A stretch of 64,000 bases of DNA, taken from NCBI GenBank assembly GCA_003402345.1, contig QFXH01000003.1, positions 1 through 64,000 on the forward strand, given 5' to 3'. Made by a program: the position numbers and the translations under genes. The notes below the pieces were generated by a model. It was given only the letters and a program-made list of their open reading frames with translations, made no database searches and had not been told where the DNA came from. Shown here in pieces: positions 1 through 9,868 of the stretch. Every line of letters starts with the position of its first letter. Positions within the stretch are counted from its first letter, which is position 1. This DNA comes from Candidatus Nitrotoga sp. MKT (GTDB lineage: Bacteria; Pseudomonadota; Gammaproteobacteria; Burkholderiales; Gallionellaceae).

Positions 1-608
1 AACGGTGGCGACCATCGACAACTTTTGGCGTGTGCCGCCAACCGCGAAGGCTACCGGTGTTTTGCCAACCGGTGCGTAGCTACGGCCACGCACATCGGTG
101 TTCACCACCGCCGTCTCGTCGCCCCAATGTATCTCAGCGCCCTCGGCCTTGGCGCGCTGCTCGATTGCCGGATATTCGTTATCCAGCCAATTCTTCACTG
201 CTTCCGGGCGTTGCCCATAAGCCTTCTTGATCGGCTTTTGTGGCGTAAATCCCCAACGTTTGAGGTAGTTGCCAATTCCCCGGACCGACAGCCTGATTCC
301 ACATTCACACTCAACCAGCTGCATGACAGCGGCACGGTTCCACAGCGCAAATTCCATCTTCAATTGTTCAGGCCGTTTGCCGCAGATAATTTGCCTGACC
401 AGGCGCTCTTGCTCGCCAGTCAGGTGACGACCGTTGCCGCCCCATCCCTTTCATACCGGTCAATGACGCCGCACACGGTTGGGTAGGAGAGCCCACTCAA
501 TTCAGCTATACGCATCACGCCAATCTTTTTGCGATGCAATCGCATGACTTGCTTTCGCCGCTCGTGCAACTGCTCCAATGTTTGAAATCTAGCATCTTCT
601 TTATCCAT
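1..608 (-). pseudogene. IS630-family transposase, partial and frameshifted
   Basis: The minus strand encodes an N-terminal helix-turn-helix region (RIAELSGLSYPTVCGVIDRY) and then, in another frame, the linker and the start of the DDE catalytic core: NGRHLTGEQERLVRQII, GNYLKRWGFTPQKPIKKAYG and IHWGDETAVVNTDVRGRSY. The WGDE motif contains the first catalytic aspartate of the IS630/Tc1 fold. The two parts are in different frames. The join near 430-445 seems to lack the basic linker that normally follows the HTH, so a small deletion plus frameshift is likely. The rest of the core lies beyond the left edge. The start is the ATG at 608; the longer ORF reaching 716 only reads through flanking sequence. 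Family assignment is fairly sure. It should be inactive unless the frameshift is bypassed. Confidence 0.72.
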
Positions 609-654
609 ACGCAGCAGACTGATGCGGCACGATAAGAGTTCAATATTCATCGTG

Positions 655-893
655 CTGAATATATAAGTATTGACATTTGCACGTGCCAGACGCCGTCGAC
701 AACGATAGCGTTGCAATCAATTGGCATGGCCGTTCCGAATCGCGTGCATAGACTTGCAGTGCAAACACATCGCGCCACATGCGAAACGCCCCTCGATAAG
801 TACAGTCGATGTCGACTGCGCATCCAGCGCTGCCAATTTAACCACCACACTCTTACGCTGATCGAACGTCAGCTTTCCACAACGCGGCAGTGA
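655..893 (-). pseudogene. IS1595-type transposase N-terminal remnant
   Basis: Read on the minus strand, this stretch gives LTFDQRKSVVVKLAALDAQ, then CGAMCLHCKSMHAIRNGHAN, a stop, and LQRYRCRRR. This is the layout of the zinc-ribbon N-terminus of IS1595/IS1016-type transposases: a CxxC pair, a short linker and an LQRYRC motif that supplies another metal ligand. The in-frame stop before LQRYRC and the sudden loss of similarity after it show a dead fragment. It abuts the IS630 element, which may have inserted into it. The family call rests on the zinc-ribbon pattern alone. Confidence 0.5.
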
Positions 894-1024
894 TTCGTTT
901 CAACTCCAGCCCTCTCTTCTGTCTCCTGCATGAACCGGTGCACATACACCGTGACACACGGTATGCACGTCAGAGCGGCTCACCAGATGAGCTATCAACA
1001 TAATACGAACACAACCAAAAAGAA

Positions 1025-1303
1025 AAATCCGGTCTAGAAGTCGCAATTCAAACGAGACATCAGCATACCCCCGAAACCTGTGGCTCGGAACCGGAAAAGC
1101 TGCAAAGTGATCTGGCCGACCACGGGCATTCAAGCAGATGTGAATCGCATCAAGCGCATCCGCAACACTAAAAAACCCATGTATGAATAAACCACACAAC
1201 CTATATTTCCACGAACAAAGGCTCTTTGCACTGGCTGGCCTGAAAAATTTGTTTAATGGCAAACAGTTTAACTATGCCATGAGCAAGCCGAACAACAAAC
1301 AAT
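1025..1303 (+). pseudogene. IS3-family OrfB remnant, 5' part
   Basis: The plus strand encodes LEVAIQTRHQHTPETCGSE, then LQSDLADHG, and after a frameshift IQADVNRIKRIRN. This is the HTH_21 segment of IS3-family OrfB integrases (usual form: TYGPERLQ..L...G..VG..RIKRLR). Further on, LAGLKNLFNGKQFNYAMSKPN corresponds to the usual LPVAPNLLNRQF...PNQ stretch just before the DDE core. Similarity stops at about 1303, where the IS5-family element begins, and the C-terminal part reappears beyond that element. It is a frameshifted, interrupted relic. Confidence 0.6.
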
Positions 1304-2445
1304 CTAGGGAAACACTGAATAATTCACCGCGTGACCGATCCCGGCGCGCAGTTTCCGGATGCGGGGTAAAATTCTGCGATTTTTGTCCTGAATTGCGCCA
1401 TTTTTTGCATTATTCCCCCGTTTTTCGTTTTTAAGGCGCAATTTGGCCGTCAGCAATACATAGCCATCGGCGCGCCAGCACCAAATTGGCAAAACCAAAC
1501 AGCGCAAATAGCTGAGCGGTGTTCTTGGCCAATCCTTTGTAGCCGGCCTTGCGGTGCCTGAACAGGTTCTTCACCACATGATGGAATGGCTAATACTGGC
1601 TTTGGCGTGTTCAAGTTTTTCCATCCACTCGCCTACAGCCGACTTGTCCAGCGCTTTACGTTTGGAAGGGCGCATCGCAACGCCAGGCCACGGGCATCTC
1701 CAGATTGTCTTCACGCTTTTCAACGCCCTGATAACCCGCATCACCAAACACATCCGTTTCATCGCCATGCAGCAGCGCCTGCGCTTGTGTTACATCATGC
1801 ACATTGGCTGCCGTGCCGACGAGGGGATGTACAAGCCCTGACTGCGCATCAACCCCAATATGCACCTTCGCCACTGATTGCCTTTTTTGTCTGGTGCATC
1901 TCGGCATCGCATTTCCTATGCCTTGTTTTTGGTTGAAGGCGGTGCGGCGATCAGCGTGGCATCGTCAATGGTACCCTCACGCAGAAGCAATCCCTTCTCA
2001 GCCAGATGGGCGTTGATCGCGTTGAAGATGGATTCGGTTAATTGATGCGCTTCCAACAGATGGCGAAATTTGAGCAGAGTCGTTGCATCCGGTGCCGCTT
2101 CACGATTCAGGTCAATGCCGACAAAACGGCGTATCGCCTGACTATCGTAAAGCGTATCTTCCGTCGCCTCATCCGAAAGATCGAATCACTGCTGCGCAAC
2201 ATACATATGCAGTCACGCTCCAGTCCGAGCGGCGGGCGACCTGAGCCGCGGCTCGGGTAATACGGAGCAATGACATTTGTCAGGGATAACCAGGGCGTGA
2301 CCGCTTTAATTTCGGCCAAAAAACGATCACCCCGTGTCACACGCTTTTTTGCCGCATACTCCAGTTCAGAAAAACTTGATTTCATCTCATTAATCACTAA
2401 TAATCAAAGTGATGCAATTATATCATGGTGGCGAAGTTCAGTGAG
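1304..2445 (-). mobile_element. Decayed IS5-family insertion sequence inside an IS3 relic
   Basis: The element is defined by its transposase remnant and by the break points in the flanking IS3 OrfB relic. The left terminus reads CTAGGGAAACACTGAATAATTC. The right terminus, read inward on the minus strand, begins CACTGAACTTCG, so only a short CACTGAA core is shared and the inverted repeats are imperfect. CTAG at the left edge is a plausible IS5-type target, but no clean duplication is visible on the right. The ends are therefore approximate. Confidence 0.5.
1431..2397 (-). pseudogene. IS5-family transposase, multiply frameshifted
   Basis: Recognisable IS5-family blocks occur in order on the minus strand but in different frames: SFSELEYAAKKRVTRGDRFLAEI and GRPPLGLER at the N-terminus; DSQAIRRFVGIDLNREAAPDATT and HLAEKGLLLREGTIDDATLIAAPPS in the middle; HIGVDAQSGLVHPLVGTAANV and GDETDVFGDAGYQGVEKRE in the DDE core; then RPSKRKALDK, and YKGLAKNTAQLFALFGFANLVLARR at the C-terminus. 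The residues around the catalytic aspartates are still readable, but at least three frameshifts and an internal stop separate the blocks. The protein cannot be made intact. Family assignment is secure. Confidence 0.8.
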
Positions 2446-2640
2446 GTGCGGTGGCATAAATCAATGTTTTCATAGTCATGCAGGCATGCTCTAAGGCGCT
2501 TCCACAAAGCATCCAGCAACAGGCTGATTCTGCACACAGATCAAGGTCGCCAAATTACGCAACGATTATCAGAAGCTGATGGAGCAGTTTGGCATGATGA
2601 CACCCATGATGTTGAAAAGGAATTGTCGAACGCAGCCAAG
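2446..2640 (+). pseudogene. IS3-family OrfB remnant, 3' part
   Basis: Right of the IS5 element the plus strand again shows IS3 OrfB fragments in shifting frames: EVRWHKSM (usual VVGWSM), ALRRF, then RLILHTDQGRQ (the conserved GLIHHSDRGSQY around the second catalytic aspartate), and in another frame DYQKLMEQFGMM (usual SHDYQKLLKQFGM). The segment between the left piece and this one, roughly 60 codons including the first catalytic aspartate, is missing. The two pieces flank the IS5 element in the right order and strand, so they were probably one gene before insertion and decay. Confidence 0.5.
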
Positions 2641-3042
2641 AACAGGCAATCTAGGAAAGTACATTGGGGCGCTCTACAGCTGGCAAAGAAAGTAAACTTG
2701 CCGTGGTTATCTGTCATCTACCACGTTCACGCAGCAATATGATGAAAAGAAGATAAAGATATTTGTTGCTTAACCCGTCGGACTCCACGGTTAACAGCCG
2801 ACCTCATCCAGAGCAAAATAGCTGGTAACGAATACGAACGTTTTGCCCATATCTTCACGAATAATTTCAACAGCACAACAGATGTTGTACTCATTCCTCG
2901 AGCAAGATGCGCCTATATGGTTCATTAATGTCGCCAACGTTATAAAATGCTCAGAGGCGAACACAAAGCACTCATACAATCTTTACTGGCTTGGCATTCC
3001 AATGATAGTTAGAATTCCCTTACTTAACTTAGAGGAAACGGA
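2641..3042. other. About 400 bases without a recognisable gene
   Basis: I see no gene here. The 62-codon minus-strand ORF at 2791-2979 has no recognisable motif. The sequence is AT-rich and lies between the IS relics and the end of ppiD, so it probably contains further unrecognisable mobile-element debris. No clear terminator hairpin follows ppiD. Confidence 0.4.
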
Positions 3043-4932
3043 TTATTTATTTTCCTCAGCAGAAAAAGATTTCATGGTAATACCGGCGTGTTTTTTGGTA
3101 TCCGCAAGATATGCTTGGAACGCTTCATCACCAGTTATTTGGCGAAGTTGCTGGATATAACGGGCACGCTTGGTATCGTCGGTGACAGTAGCGTCTTTAA
3201 TTGCATCTATACGAACCAGTACATAGCCATTCTGTTCATTTTCGACGCCCATATATATCGGAAGGGCAGCCGCGTTTGCCTGAAATACTTGACGAGCCAG
3301 ACTATTATCAAGCTCAGCATGCTGTTCACGCGTTACTACAGTCGGTACTGTCCATTCCACGTTAATCTTCTCACCACGTTGCAACTTCGCCAACACCAAT
3401 TGACCCTGTTTGACTGCAAGCTCTAGCGCTTGCTTACGCAGTAGTTTCTGACGAATACTTGCATTTACCTCTTTCAACGGAAGTGTGCTGGCTGGCTTAT
3501 ATTCCAACAGCCGTGCCACGAACAAGGTATTAGGCGCGATCTCGATGGCAGCGCTATTTCGCTTCTTTTTCGTTACATCTTCCGAAAACACAGCCTGTAA
3601 TGCTTTATCCGTCCAAGGTAATTGTCCAACCTGTTTTTTGTGCAACCAACCGCTTTGCTGTAGCGGCATTTTCACCAATTCTGCAGCTGGTTTGAGAGAA
3701 TCACTCTGTTCATACACGATATTGCTAAATTTCTCTGCCAATTCGGCAAACTTATCATTTGCTTTCTGCAGTTTCAACCTCTGCGTAATAGCACTCTGTG
3801 CCTCATCCAGCGGAAGCACTTTAGCAGGATTCACTGCCAGCAGCTTGATAATATGATAGCCAAAATCAGTTTGTACCAAACCGCTAATTTCGCCTATCTT
3901 AAGCTTGAATACAGCCTCTTCGAATGGCTTGACCATCATCCCGGGGCCAAACTGACCAAGATCGCCTCCACTAGCAGCGGAGCCAGGATCCTGCGAATAT
4001 TGTTTAGCTAATTCGGCGAATTTATCCGGTGACTGCTTAACTTGCTGCAATACCTGCTCTGCTTTAGTCTTGGCAGCCAGCTTATCTGCATCTGCCGCCT
4101 GCGCGGCCACCGCAATCAGAATATGTGCAGCCTGACGCTGTTCTGGTGAACCAAATTCATTCTGATGTTCATCGTAATATTTTTTAATATCAGTCTTATC
4201 CACTGTCACTTGTGACTGCAATGCATCAACCGAAAATGACACATACTCCACCCGCACCTGCTCATCCGTCTGGAATTCCTTCAAATTCATATCATAATAA
4301 CTTTGCACCGCAGCTTCATCTACTTTCGCCTGTTTTAAATATGTTTCAAAAGAAATTTTTGCCACAGCAACAACACGTTGTTGTTCATTTAAGCGTATTA
4401 AATTATCCGCAATAATACTTGATGCATAACCATTCCGCATATATGCATCAATCAACTGATGCATATATAGTTCTCGTGCTACGTTTGACTCAAACGTCAT
4501 CGGCGTCATTTTCTCACGGCGCAAGACCGACTCATAAAGCTGCTTATCGAATTTTCCATCTTTTTGAAACGCTTCAATACCGGCTATACTCTGAGCCAAA
4601 TATTTCTCATTTACAGTTAACCCGATGGAACGCGCCTGCGAAATCAACAAACGTTGACTAACAAGACTTTCCAGAATCGCACGTTTTGTTTCAGGTTTAT
4701 CAAACATAGTTTGATCATAGTTGCTACCCATCATTTTACGCATTCTCTCTTGCTGCTGACGCACAGCTTGATCGAACTCTGCTTGATTGATTTTTTCACC
4801 ATTCACTGTAGCTAAAGCTTCGCTATGGGAAGACTTATTGTAAGAATCCACACCCCAAAATGTAAACGTAAGGATAATGAGTAACAACACGATTTGTACA
4901 AATCGCCGATTCCCATGCACAAAATCAAACAT
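3043..4932 (-). CDS. ppiD: PpiD-like periplasmic folding chaperone / peptidyl-prolyl isomerase
   Basis: At 629 residues this is the usual PpiD length. A short cytoplasmic N-terminus is followed by one membrane anchor (about residues 11-30, [20 protein letters not shown]). Then comes a SurA-type N-terminal chaperone region with the typical [14 protein letters not shown] motif. A parvulin domain spans about 266-365 ([35 protein letters not shown]), followed by a C-terminal chaperone lobe. The protein would face the periplasm and help outer-membrane and secreted proteins fold as they leave the Sec translocon. The gene lies downstream of lon and the tRNA pair, as in many proteobacteria. A strong terminator ends only 34 bases before its start codon, so it needs its own promoter overlapping that site, or read-through. 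Confidence 0.93.
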   Translation of the reverse strand: MFDFVHGNRRFVQIVLLLIILTFTFWGVDSYNKSSHSEALATVNGEKINQAEFDQAVRQQQERMRKMMGSNYDQTMFDKPETKRAILESLVSQRLLISQARSIGLTVNEKYLAQSIAGIEAFQKDGKFDKQLYESVLRREKMTPMTFESNVARELYMHQLIDAYMRNGYASSIIADNLIRLNEQQRVVAVAKISFETYLKQAKVDEAAVQSYYDMNLKEFQTDEQVRVEYVSFSVDALQSQVTVDKTDIKKYYDEHQNEFGSPEQRQAAHILIAVAAQAADADKLAAKTKAEQVLQQVKQSPDKFAELAKQYSQDPGSAASGGDLGQFGPGMMVKPFEEAVFKLKIGEISGLVQTDFGYHIIKLLAVNPAKVLPLDEAQSAITQRLKLQKANDKFAELAEKFSNIVYEQSDSLKPAAELVKMPLQQSGWLHKKQVGQLPWTDKALQAVFSEDVTKKKRNSAAIEIAPNTLFVARLLEYKPASTLPLKEVNASIRQKLLRKQALELAVKQGQLVLAKLQRGEKINVEWTVPTVVTREQHAELDNSLARQVFQANAAALPIYMGVENEQNGYVLVRIDAIKDATVTDDTKRARYIQQLRQITGDEAFQAYLADTKKHAGITMKSFSAEENK

Positions 4933-4965
4933 AATAACCGCCCAATAAAATTTATTTACAATAAA

Positions 4966-4993
4966 TAAAAAAAGGCGAACTTTCGTTCGCCTT
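4966..4993 (-). terminator. Intrinsic terminator after the tRNA-Val/tRNA-Asp unit
   Basis: On the minus strand a perfect 9-bp stem (AAGGCGAAC / GTTCGCCTT) closes a GAAA tetraloop and runs directly into seven T residues. This is a canonical Rho-independent terminator, placed just after the tRNA-Asp 3' end and just before ppiD. Confidence 0.9.
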
Positions 4994-4997
4994 AATA

Positions 4998-5074
4998 TGG
5001 CGGAGTGGACGGGACTCGAACCCGCGACCCCCGGCGTGACAGGCCGGTATTCTAACCAACTGAACTACCACTCC
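4998..5074 (-). tRNA. tRNA-Asp (GTC)
   Basis: The 77-nt cloverleaf includes an encoded CCA. The acceptor stem GGAGTGG pairs with CCACTCC, the anticodon loop CTGTCAC carries GTC between CGGC-type stems, and the T arm contains GGTTCGAGTCC. It is followed by a strong terminator and preceded by tRNA-Val, 13 nt away. Confidence 0.96.
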
Positions 5075-5087
5075 AAATCTAAGCAGC

Positions 5088-5163
5088 TGGTGGGTGCTGA
5101 GGGGCTCGAACCCCCGACATTCGCCTTGTAAGGGCGACGCTCTACCAGCTGAGCTAAGCACCC
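5088..5163 (-). tRNA. tRNA-Val (TAC)
   Basis: The 76-nt cloverleaf includes an encoded CCA. The acceptor stem GGGTGCT pairs with AGCACCC, the D arm is TAGCTCAGCTGGTAGAGC, the anticodon stem TCGCC/GGCGA encloses CTTACAA (anticodon TAC), and the T arm contains GGTTCGAGCCC. It heads a two-gene unit with tRNA-Asp. Confidence 0.96.
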
Positions 5164-5173
5164 AATAAAAATA

Positions 5174-5263
5174 TTATTTTACAACATTCTTCAGACCTTT
5201 ACCAGCACAGTATTTCAATACTTTCACTACTTTGATCAAGGTCAAACCGCCAACACTAAAATT
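5174..5263 (-). pseudogene. Vestige of hupB (HU DNA-binding protein C-terminus)
   Basis: Between lon and tRNA-Val, where many betaproteobacteria carry hupB, the minus strand has a 29-codon open stretch ending KVLKYCAGKGLKNVVK before TAA. The last dozen residues match the HU C-terminus (usual K..KFSAGKGLKDAVK). Upstream the frame hits a stop, and no N-terminal HU sequence (MNKSELIDAIA type) is visible in any frame. What remains is a stub too short to be functional. The evidence is the motif plus conserved gene order; the motif is short, so chance is not fully excluded. A working HU gene would have to lie elsewhere in the genome. Confidence 0.5.
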
Positions 5264-5392
5264 TCAACCATGCAACGCATCGCAACAAAAAAATCTACAA
5301 TGGCTTTGTATCAAGAGGTTCTAGCACGGTCAAACAAATTTAACACATTATTATACACTTACAATGGTTTTTTAAAATTTGTGCATATTTCA

Positions 5393-7804
5393 TCAATGTT
5401 TGATCACAGTAGCGCGACTTTCATCCGCCACCAAAATCGGATTGACTACTGGCGCAGCCTCAGGCAGTGGTTCTGGCTTACGTTCCAGTGCCATTTCCAA
5501 CACCTGTTCAATCCATTTAACCGGATGAATTTCAAGTTTATTTTTTACGTTATCAGGAATTTCAACAAGATCCTTAGTATTTTCTTCCGGAATCAAAACA
5601 ACTTTAATGCCACCACGTTGAGCTGCCAGCAACTTCTCTTTTAATCCACCAATCGGCAACACCTCACCACGTAGCGTAATTTCCCCGGTCATCGCCACAT
5701 CAGCACGCACCGGGATACCCGTTAACGCCGATACTATCGACGTACAAATACCGACACCAGCACTCGGTCCATCTTTTGGTGTAGCACCTTCAGGCAAATG
5801 GATATGTAAATCAGTTTTTTGGTAAAACTCGTCAGGAATACCCAAACTACGAGCGCGGCTACGTACTACGCTAAGTGCAGCTTGAATCGACTCTTTCATA
5901 ACCTCGCCTAATTTGCCAGTGGGGGTGATATTACCTTTGCCTGGTAATACCGCAGTCTCAATGGTTAGTAATTCACCTCCAACTTCTGTCCACGCTAATC
6001 CAGTTACTTGTCCAATCTGATTATGTTTCTCTGCGATTCCATAGCTATAACGCCGCACTCCAAGATATTTGTCCAGATTACGAGCGTTCACCATTACCTT
6101 GCTATCGCGCCCTTTGAGCAATAATGCTTTCACCACTTTACGACAAATTTTGGAAAGCTCGCGATCCAAACCCCGCACGCCCGCTTCGCGGGTGTAATAG
6201 CGTAGTATGTCACGAATCGCACTCTCTGAAATACCGATCTCTTCAAGCTTCAATCCATTATTTTTAAGTGCTTTTGGTATTAAATAATGCATCGCAATAT
6301 TTACTTTTTCATCTTCCGTATAACTTGACACGTGAATAATTTCCATACGATCCAAAAGCGGACCCGGAATATTCATGGTATTCGCAGTCGCAACAAACAT
6401 TACATCAGATAAGTCATACTCAACCTCGACATAATGATCAACAAAAGTATGATTCTGCTCTGGATCGAGCACCTCAAGTAGCGCCGACGAAGGGTCACCA
6501 CGAAAATCCATACCCATCTTGTCTACTTCGTCAAGCAGGAACAACGGATTTTTCACACCAACCTTAGTCATATTCTGCAAAATTTTACCAGGCATAGAAC
6601 CAATATAAGTACGGCGATGACCTCGAATTTCTGATTCATCGCGCACCCCACCTAATGACATGCGAATAAATTTACGACCCGTAGCCCGCGCAATAGACTG
6701 ACCCAATGAAGTCTTACCGACACCTGGTGGCCCAACCAAGCACAGAATAGGCGCTTTCATCTTGTCGACACGTTGCTGTACCGCTAAATATTCTACAATA
6801 CGTTCTTTCACCTTCTCCAATCCATAATGATCTGCTTCCAAAATTTCTTCAGCTGATTTCAACTTATTGTTAATCTTTGTTTTCTTTTTCCACGGCAAAG
6901 CCACCAACACATCAATGTAGTTGCGCACCACAGTCGCCTCGGCAGACATGGGGGACATTAAACGCAATTTTTTCATTTCGGCTTCGGCCTTGGCACGCGC
7001 TTCCTTAGGCAAATGCGCAGCCTTTATTTTTTTTGCCAACTCCTCGAAATCTGCACCATCTTCACCTTCTCCCAACTCCTTCTGTATCGCTTTTACTTGC
7101 TCATTCAAGTAATACTCGCGTTGGCTTTTTTCCATTTGCCGCTTGACTCGTCCGCGAATCCGTTTTTCTACTTGCAAGATGTCAAGCTCAGCTTCCAATA
7201 GACCCAACAAATGATCAAAACGCTTTCGAACATCAAAGATTTCCAGTATTTCCTGCTTTTGCTCTAATTTGAGTGGTAAGTGCGCTGCTATGGTATCCGC
7301 TAATCGCCCGGAATCATCCATACCAGCCAAAGAAGTCAGTGTTTCCGGCGGAATCCTCTTGTTTAGCTTAACATATTGGTCAAATTGATTAATTAAGGCA
7401 CGACGCATAGCCTCTGCCTCACTACCCAAGCTGTCACCAACTAAAACTGGATCAATATCAGCATCAAAATGACTTTTTTCATCCAACACGTGCAGTATTG
7501 TTGCACGTTGCGTACCCTCCACAAGAACCTTAACGGTACCATCAGGCAACTTGAGCATCTGCAAAATATTAGCAATGCTACCAACGCGATACAAATCCTC
7601 TGCGGCAGGCTCATCTTTAGCAGCAGTTTTTTGCGCCACCAACACAATGCTCTTACCCGCTTCCATAGCAGACTCCAACGCCTTAATCGATTTCGCGCGT
7701 CCAACAAACAATGGAATTACCATATGCGGAAACACCACTACATCACGTAAAGGAAGTAATGGAAAAAAACTGGAAACAAGTGCACTAGTATCATGCTCAG
7801 TCAT
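5393..7804 (-). CDS. lon: ATP-dependent protease Lon
   Basis: This is a full-length LonA of 803 residues (E. coli 784). The order is an N-terminal substrate-binding domain starting [19 protein letters not shown], a coiled-coil linker ([17 protein letters not shown]), an AAA+ module with Walker [10 protein letters not shown], Walker [11 protein letters not shown] and sensor [18 protein letters not shown], and a C-terminal protease domain with the catalytic serine in DGPSAGV and the lysine in [10 protein letters not shown]. It degrades misfolded and selected regulatory proteins in the cytoplasm. AGAGGAG lies a suitable distance before the ATG. It follows clpX on the same strand with a 117-nt gap, so it may be cotranscribed or have its own heat-shock promoter; I could not identify one with confidence. 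Confidence 0.98.
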   Translation of the reverse strand: MTEHDTSALVSSFFPLLPLRDVVVFPHMVIPLFVGRAKSIKALESAMEAGKSIVLVAQKTAAKDEPAAEDLYRVGSIANILQMLKLPDGTVKVLVEGTQRATILHVLDEKSHFDADIDPVLVGDSLGSEAEAMRRALINQFDQYVKLNKRIPPETLTSLAGMDDSGRLADTIAAHLPLKLEQKQEILEIFDVRKRFDHLLGLLEAELDILQVEKRIRGRVKRQMEKSQREYYLNEQVKAIQKELGEGEDGADFEELAKKIKAAHLPKEARAKAEAEMKKLRLMSPMSAEATVVRNYIDVLVALPWKKKTKINNKLKSAEEILEADHYGLEKVKERIVEYLAVQQRVDKMKAPILCLVGPPGVGKTSLGQSIARATGRKFIRMSLGGVRDESEIRGHRRTYIGSMPGKILQNMTKVGVKNPLFLLDEVDKMGMDFRGDPSSALLEVLDPEQNHTFVDHYVEVEYDLSDVMFVATANTMNIPGPLLDRMEIIHVSSYTEDEKVNIAMHYLIPKALKNNGLKLEEIGISESAIRDILRYYTREAGVRGLDRELSKICRKVVKALLLKGRDSKVMVNARNLDKYLGVRRYSYGIAEKHNQIGQVTGLAWTEVGGELLTIETAVLPGKGNITPTGKLGEVMKESIQAALSVVRSRARSLGIPDEFYQKTDLHIHLPEGATPKDGPSAGVGICTSIVSALTGIPVRADVAMTGEITLRGEVLPIGGLKEKLLAAQRGGIKVVLIPEENTKDLVEIPDNVKNKLEIHPVKWIEQVLEMALERKPEPLPEAAPVVNPILVADESRATVIKH

Positions 7805-7921
7805 GGCAGGAAACTCCTCTGTGGATTAACTTGACAGTTAGATGGGGGCGCGGCGAAATAATTCAAGTGGCAATACAAATCACCACACATCAACTTATTT
7901 AGGATACCGCTATAAATATAA

Positions 7922-9178
7922 TTAAGCTGCTCTGGAAGTATCCGCGTATATCACAATTGGTTTAATTTCGTCATTTGTGCTGCTTACATCCAGCACCACC
8001 TTGCTCACATTATCCATCGAAGGCAAGTCGTACATAATGTCGAGCAAAGAATGTTCCAGAATAGAACGCAAGCCACGTGCACCCGTCTTACGTTCCAGCG
8101 CTTTTTTAGCGATAGCCTGTAATACACCTTCATGAAATTCCATATCCACACCTTCCATCGCGAACAATTTATGGTATTGTTTGGTCAAAGCATTTTTAGG
8201 TTCGGTCAAAATTTGAATTAATGCCGTTTCATCCAACTCTTCCAGTGTAGCAACCACTGGCAGGCGTCCAACGAATTCTGGGATCAAACCAAACTTGATC
8301 AAGTCTTCGGGCTCTAAATTACGCAGCACTGTGCCCACACTCTTCTTGTCGCCATGTTTGGCGAGGCTTGCGCCAAAACCAATACCGGTTTTCTCTGAGC
8401 GATTGAGTATAACCTTCTCCATACCATCGAACGCCCCACCACATATAAAAAGAATATTAGTAGTGTCCACCTGCAAAAACTCGGTATTTGGATGTTTGCG
8501 ACCACCCTGTGGCGGCACAGAAGCCTTAGTGCCCTCGATTAACTTGAGTAGCGCCTGCTGTACCCCTTCGCCAGAAACATCACGAGTGATAGAAGGATTG
8601 TCTGATTTACGAGAAATCTTATCAATTTCGTCGATATAAATGATACCGCGTTGTGCGCGCTCCACGTCATAGTCGCACGCTTGCAAGAGCTTCAAAATTA
8701 TATTCTCGACATCTTCCCCAACATACCCCGCTTCGGTCAGCGTAGTAGCATCGGCCATCACAAACGGCACGTCAAGCAGACGCGCCAAGGTTTGCGCCAG
8801 TAAAGTTTTTCCAGAACCAGTCGGGCCAAGAAGCAAAATATTACTCTTAGCCAGCTCCACACCATCCTTATTAGTACTTCTCAAACGCTTATAATGGTTA
8901 TACACCGCCACAGACAAAATTTTCTTGGCGTGTTCCTGGCCGATTACATATTCGTCAAGACGTGCACGAATTTCATGCGGAACCAGCAAATCGGCCTTGT
9001 CCGTTTTGCTGGATGAGACACTATTAACTTCCTCACGAATAATGTCATTGCAAAGCTCAATACATTCATCGCATACGAATACAGAAGGCCCCGCAATCAG
9101 TTTGCGAACTTCATGCTGGCTCTTGCCGCAAAACGAGCAGTACAATAATTTGTCGCCCTTGCTTTTATCCAGCACCAT
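7922..9178 (-). CDS. clpX: ClpX, ATP-binding unfoldase of the ClpXP protease
   Basis: This is a 418-residue ClpX. The N-terminal zinc-binding dimerisation domain has two CxxC pairs (CSFC, CDEC). The AAA+ core carries Walker [13 protein letters not shown], the GYVG pore loop in [12 protein letters not shown], Walker [11 protein letters not shown], and the IGF tripeptide in KTGIGFGA that docks on ClpP. The C-terminal small domain contains [18 protein letters not shown]. It recognises, unfolds and threads tagged substrates into ClpP. The gene lies 63 nt downstream of clpP on the same strand in the usual tig-clpP-clpX order. Confidence 0.98.
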   Translation of the reverse strand: MVLDKSKGDKLLYCSFCGKSQHEVRKLIAGPSVFVCDECIELCNDIIREEVNSVSSSKTDKADLLVPHEIRARLDEYVIGQEHAKKILSVAVYNHYKRLRSTNKDGVELAKSNILLLGPTGSGKTLLAQTLARLLDVPFVMADATTLTEAGYVGEDVENIILKLLQACDYDVERAQRGIIYIDEIDKISRKSDNPSITRDVSGEGVQQALLKLIEGTKASVPPQGGRKHPNTEFLQVDTTNILFICGGAFDGMEKVILNRSEKTGIGFGASLAKHGDKKSVGTVLRNLEPEDLIKFGLIPEFVGRLPVVATLEELDETALIQILTEPKNALTKQYHKLFAMEGVDMEFHEGVLQAIAKKALERKTGARGLRSILEHSLLDIMYDLPSMDNVSKVVLDVSSTNDEIKPIVIYADTSRAA

Positions 9179-9241
9179 TCATATCCCCTGTTTTGTTTAT
9201 CGCCTACATTTATTATCTATCGATTAAGCCCATACGGTTGT

Positions 9242-9868
9242 TTAAACGCGCTTATCCAGAACTTTATCTACCAAGCCATAATCGACCGCTTCAGTCGCAT
9301 TTAAAAATTTATCGCGCTCGCTATCACGAGCAATTTCCTCGACATTGCGACCTGTGTGCTGCGCCATCAGGGCATACAGGCGCTCACGCAGGCTCAAAAT
9401 ATATCTAGCATGAATTTCAATATCCGTTGCCTGCCCCTGAAATCCTCCTAACGGCTGATGGATCATCACCGAAGAATTTGGCAAAACAAAGCGCTTCCCT
9501 TTTGCACCGGCCTGCAATAAAAAAGCGCCCATCGATGCCGCCATGCCGATGCACAACGTAGAAACTTCCGGTTTTATAAATTGCATAGTGTCATAAATCG
9601 CCATACCTGCCGAAATAGAGCCGCCAGGCGAATTGATATAGAGATGAATCTCCTTATCTGGATTTTCAGACTCCAGAAACAACAATTGCGCCACCACCAA
9701 GTTAGCGGTCATATCATTGATGTTGCCAACCAAAAATATTACGCGCTCCTTAAGCAGACGTGAATAAATATCGTATGCACGCTCTCCACGCCCGCTGGTT
9801 TCTATCACCATCGGAATCATACCGATATTTTGCGGGTCCTCATTATTTTGAGGTGTTTCGCTATACAT
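9242..9868 (-). CDS. clpP: ClpP, proteolytic subunit of ClpXP/ClpAP
   Basis: This is a 208-residue serine protease with the ClpP triad: serine in [13 protein letters not shown], histidine in [16 protein letters not shown] and aspartate in the ERDKF segment. Fourteen subunits form the barrel that takes polypeptides from ClpX. I take the ATG at 9868, which overlaps the trigger-factor stop in TGATG, rather than the GTG one codon upstream in the ORF track. That overlap implies translational coupling with tig. Confidence 0.97.
   Translation of the reverse strand: MYSETPQNNEDPQNIGMIPMVIETSGRGERAYDIYSRLLKERVIFLVGNINDMTANLVVAQLLFLESENPDKEIHLYINSPGGSISAGMAIYDTMQFIKPEVSTLCIGMAASMGAFLLQAGAKGKRFVLPNSSVMIHQPLGGFQGQATDIEIHARYILSLRERLYALMAQHTGRNVEEIARDSERDKFLNATEAVDYGLVDKVLDKRV

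Noticed and set aside
900-1262. 120-codon minus-strand ORF
   Set aside because: It lies antisense to the IS3 OrfB relic, whose motifs explain the sequence better on the plus strand.
1294-2660. Near-direct repeat AACAAACAATCTAGGGAAA (1294) and AACAGGCAATCTAGGAAAG (2641) as a target duplication of the IS5 element
   Set aside because: The right copy lies about 200 nt beyond the point where IS3 sequence resumes, and the match is imperfect, so it does not fit as a target-site duplication.
2791-2979. 62-codon minus-strand ORF
   Set aside because: No recognisable motif, poor coding look, and it sits in the decayed zone between IS relics and ppiD.
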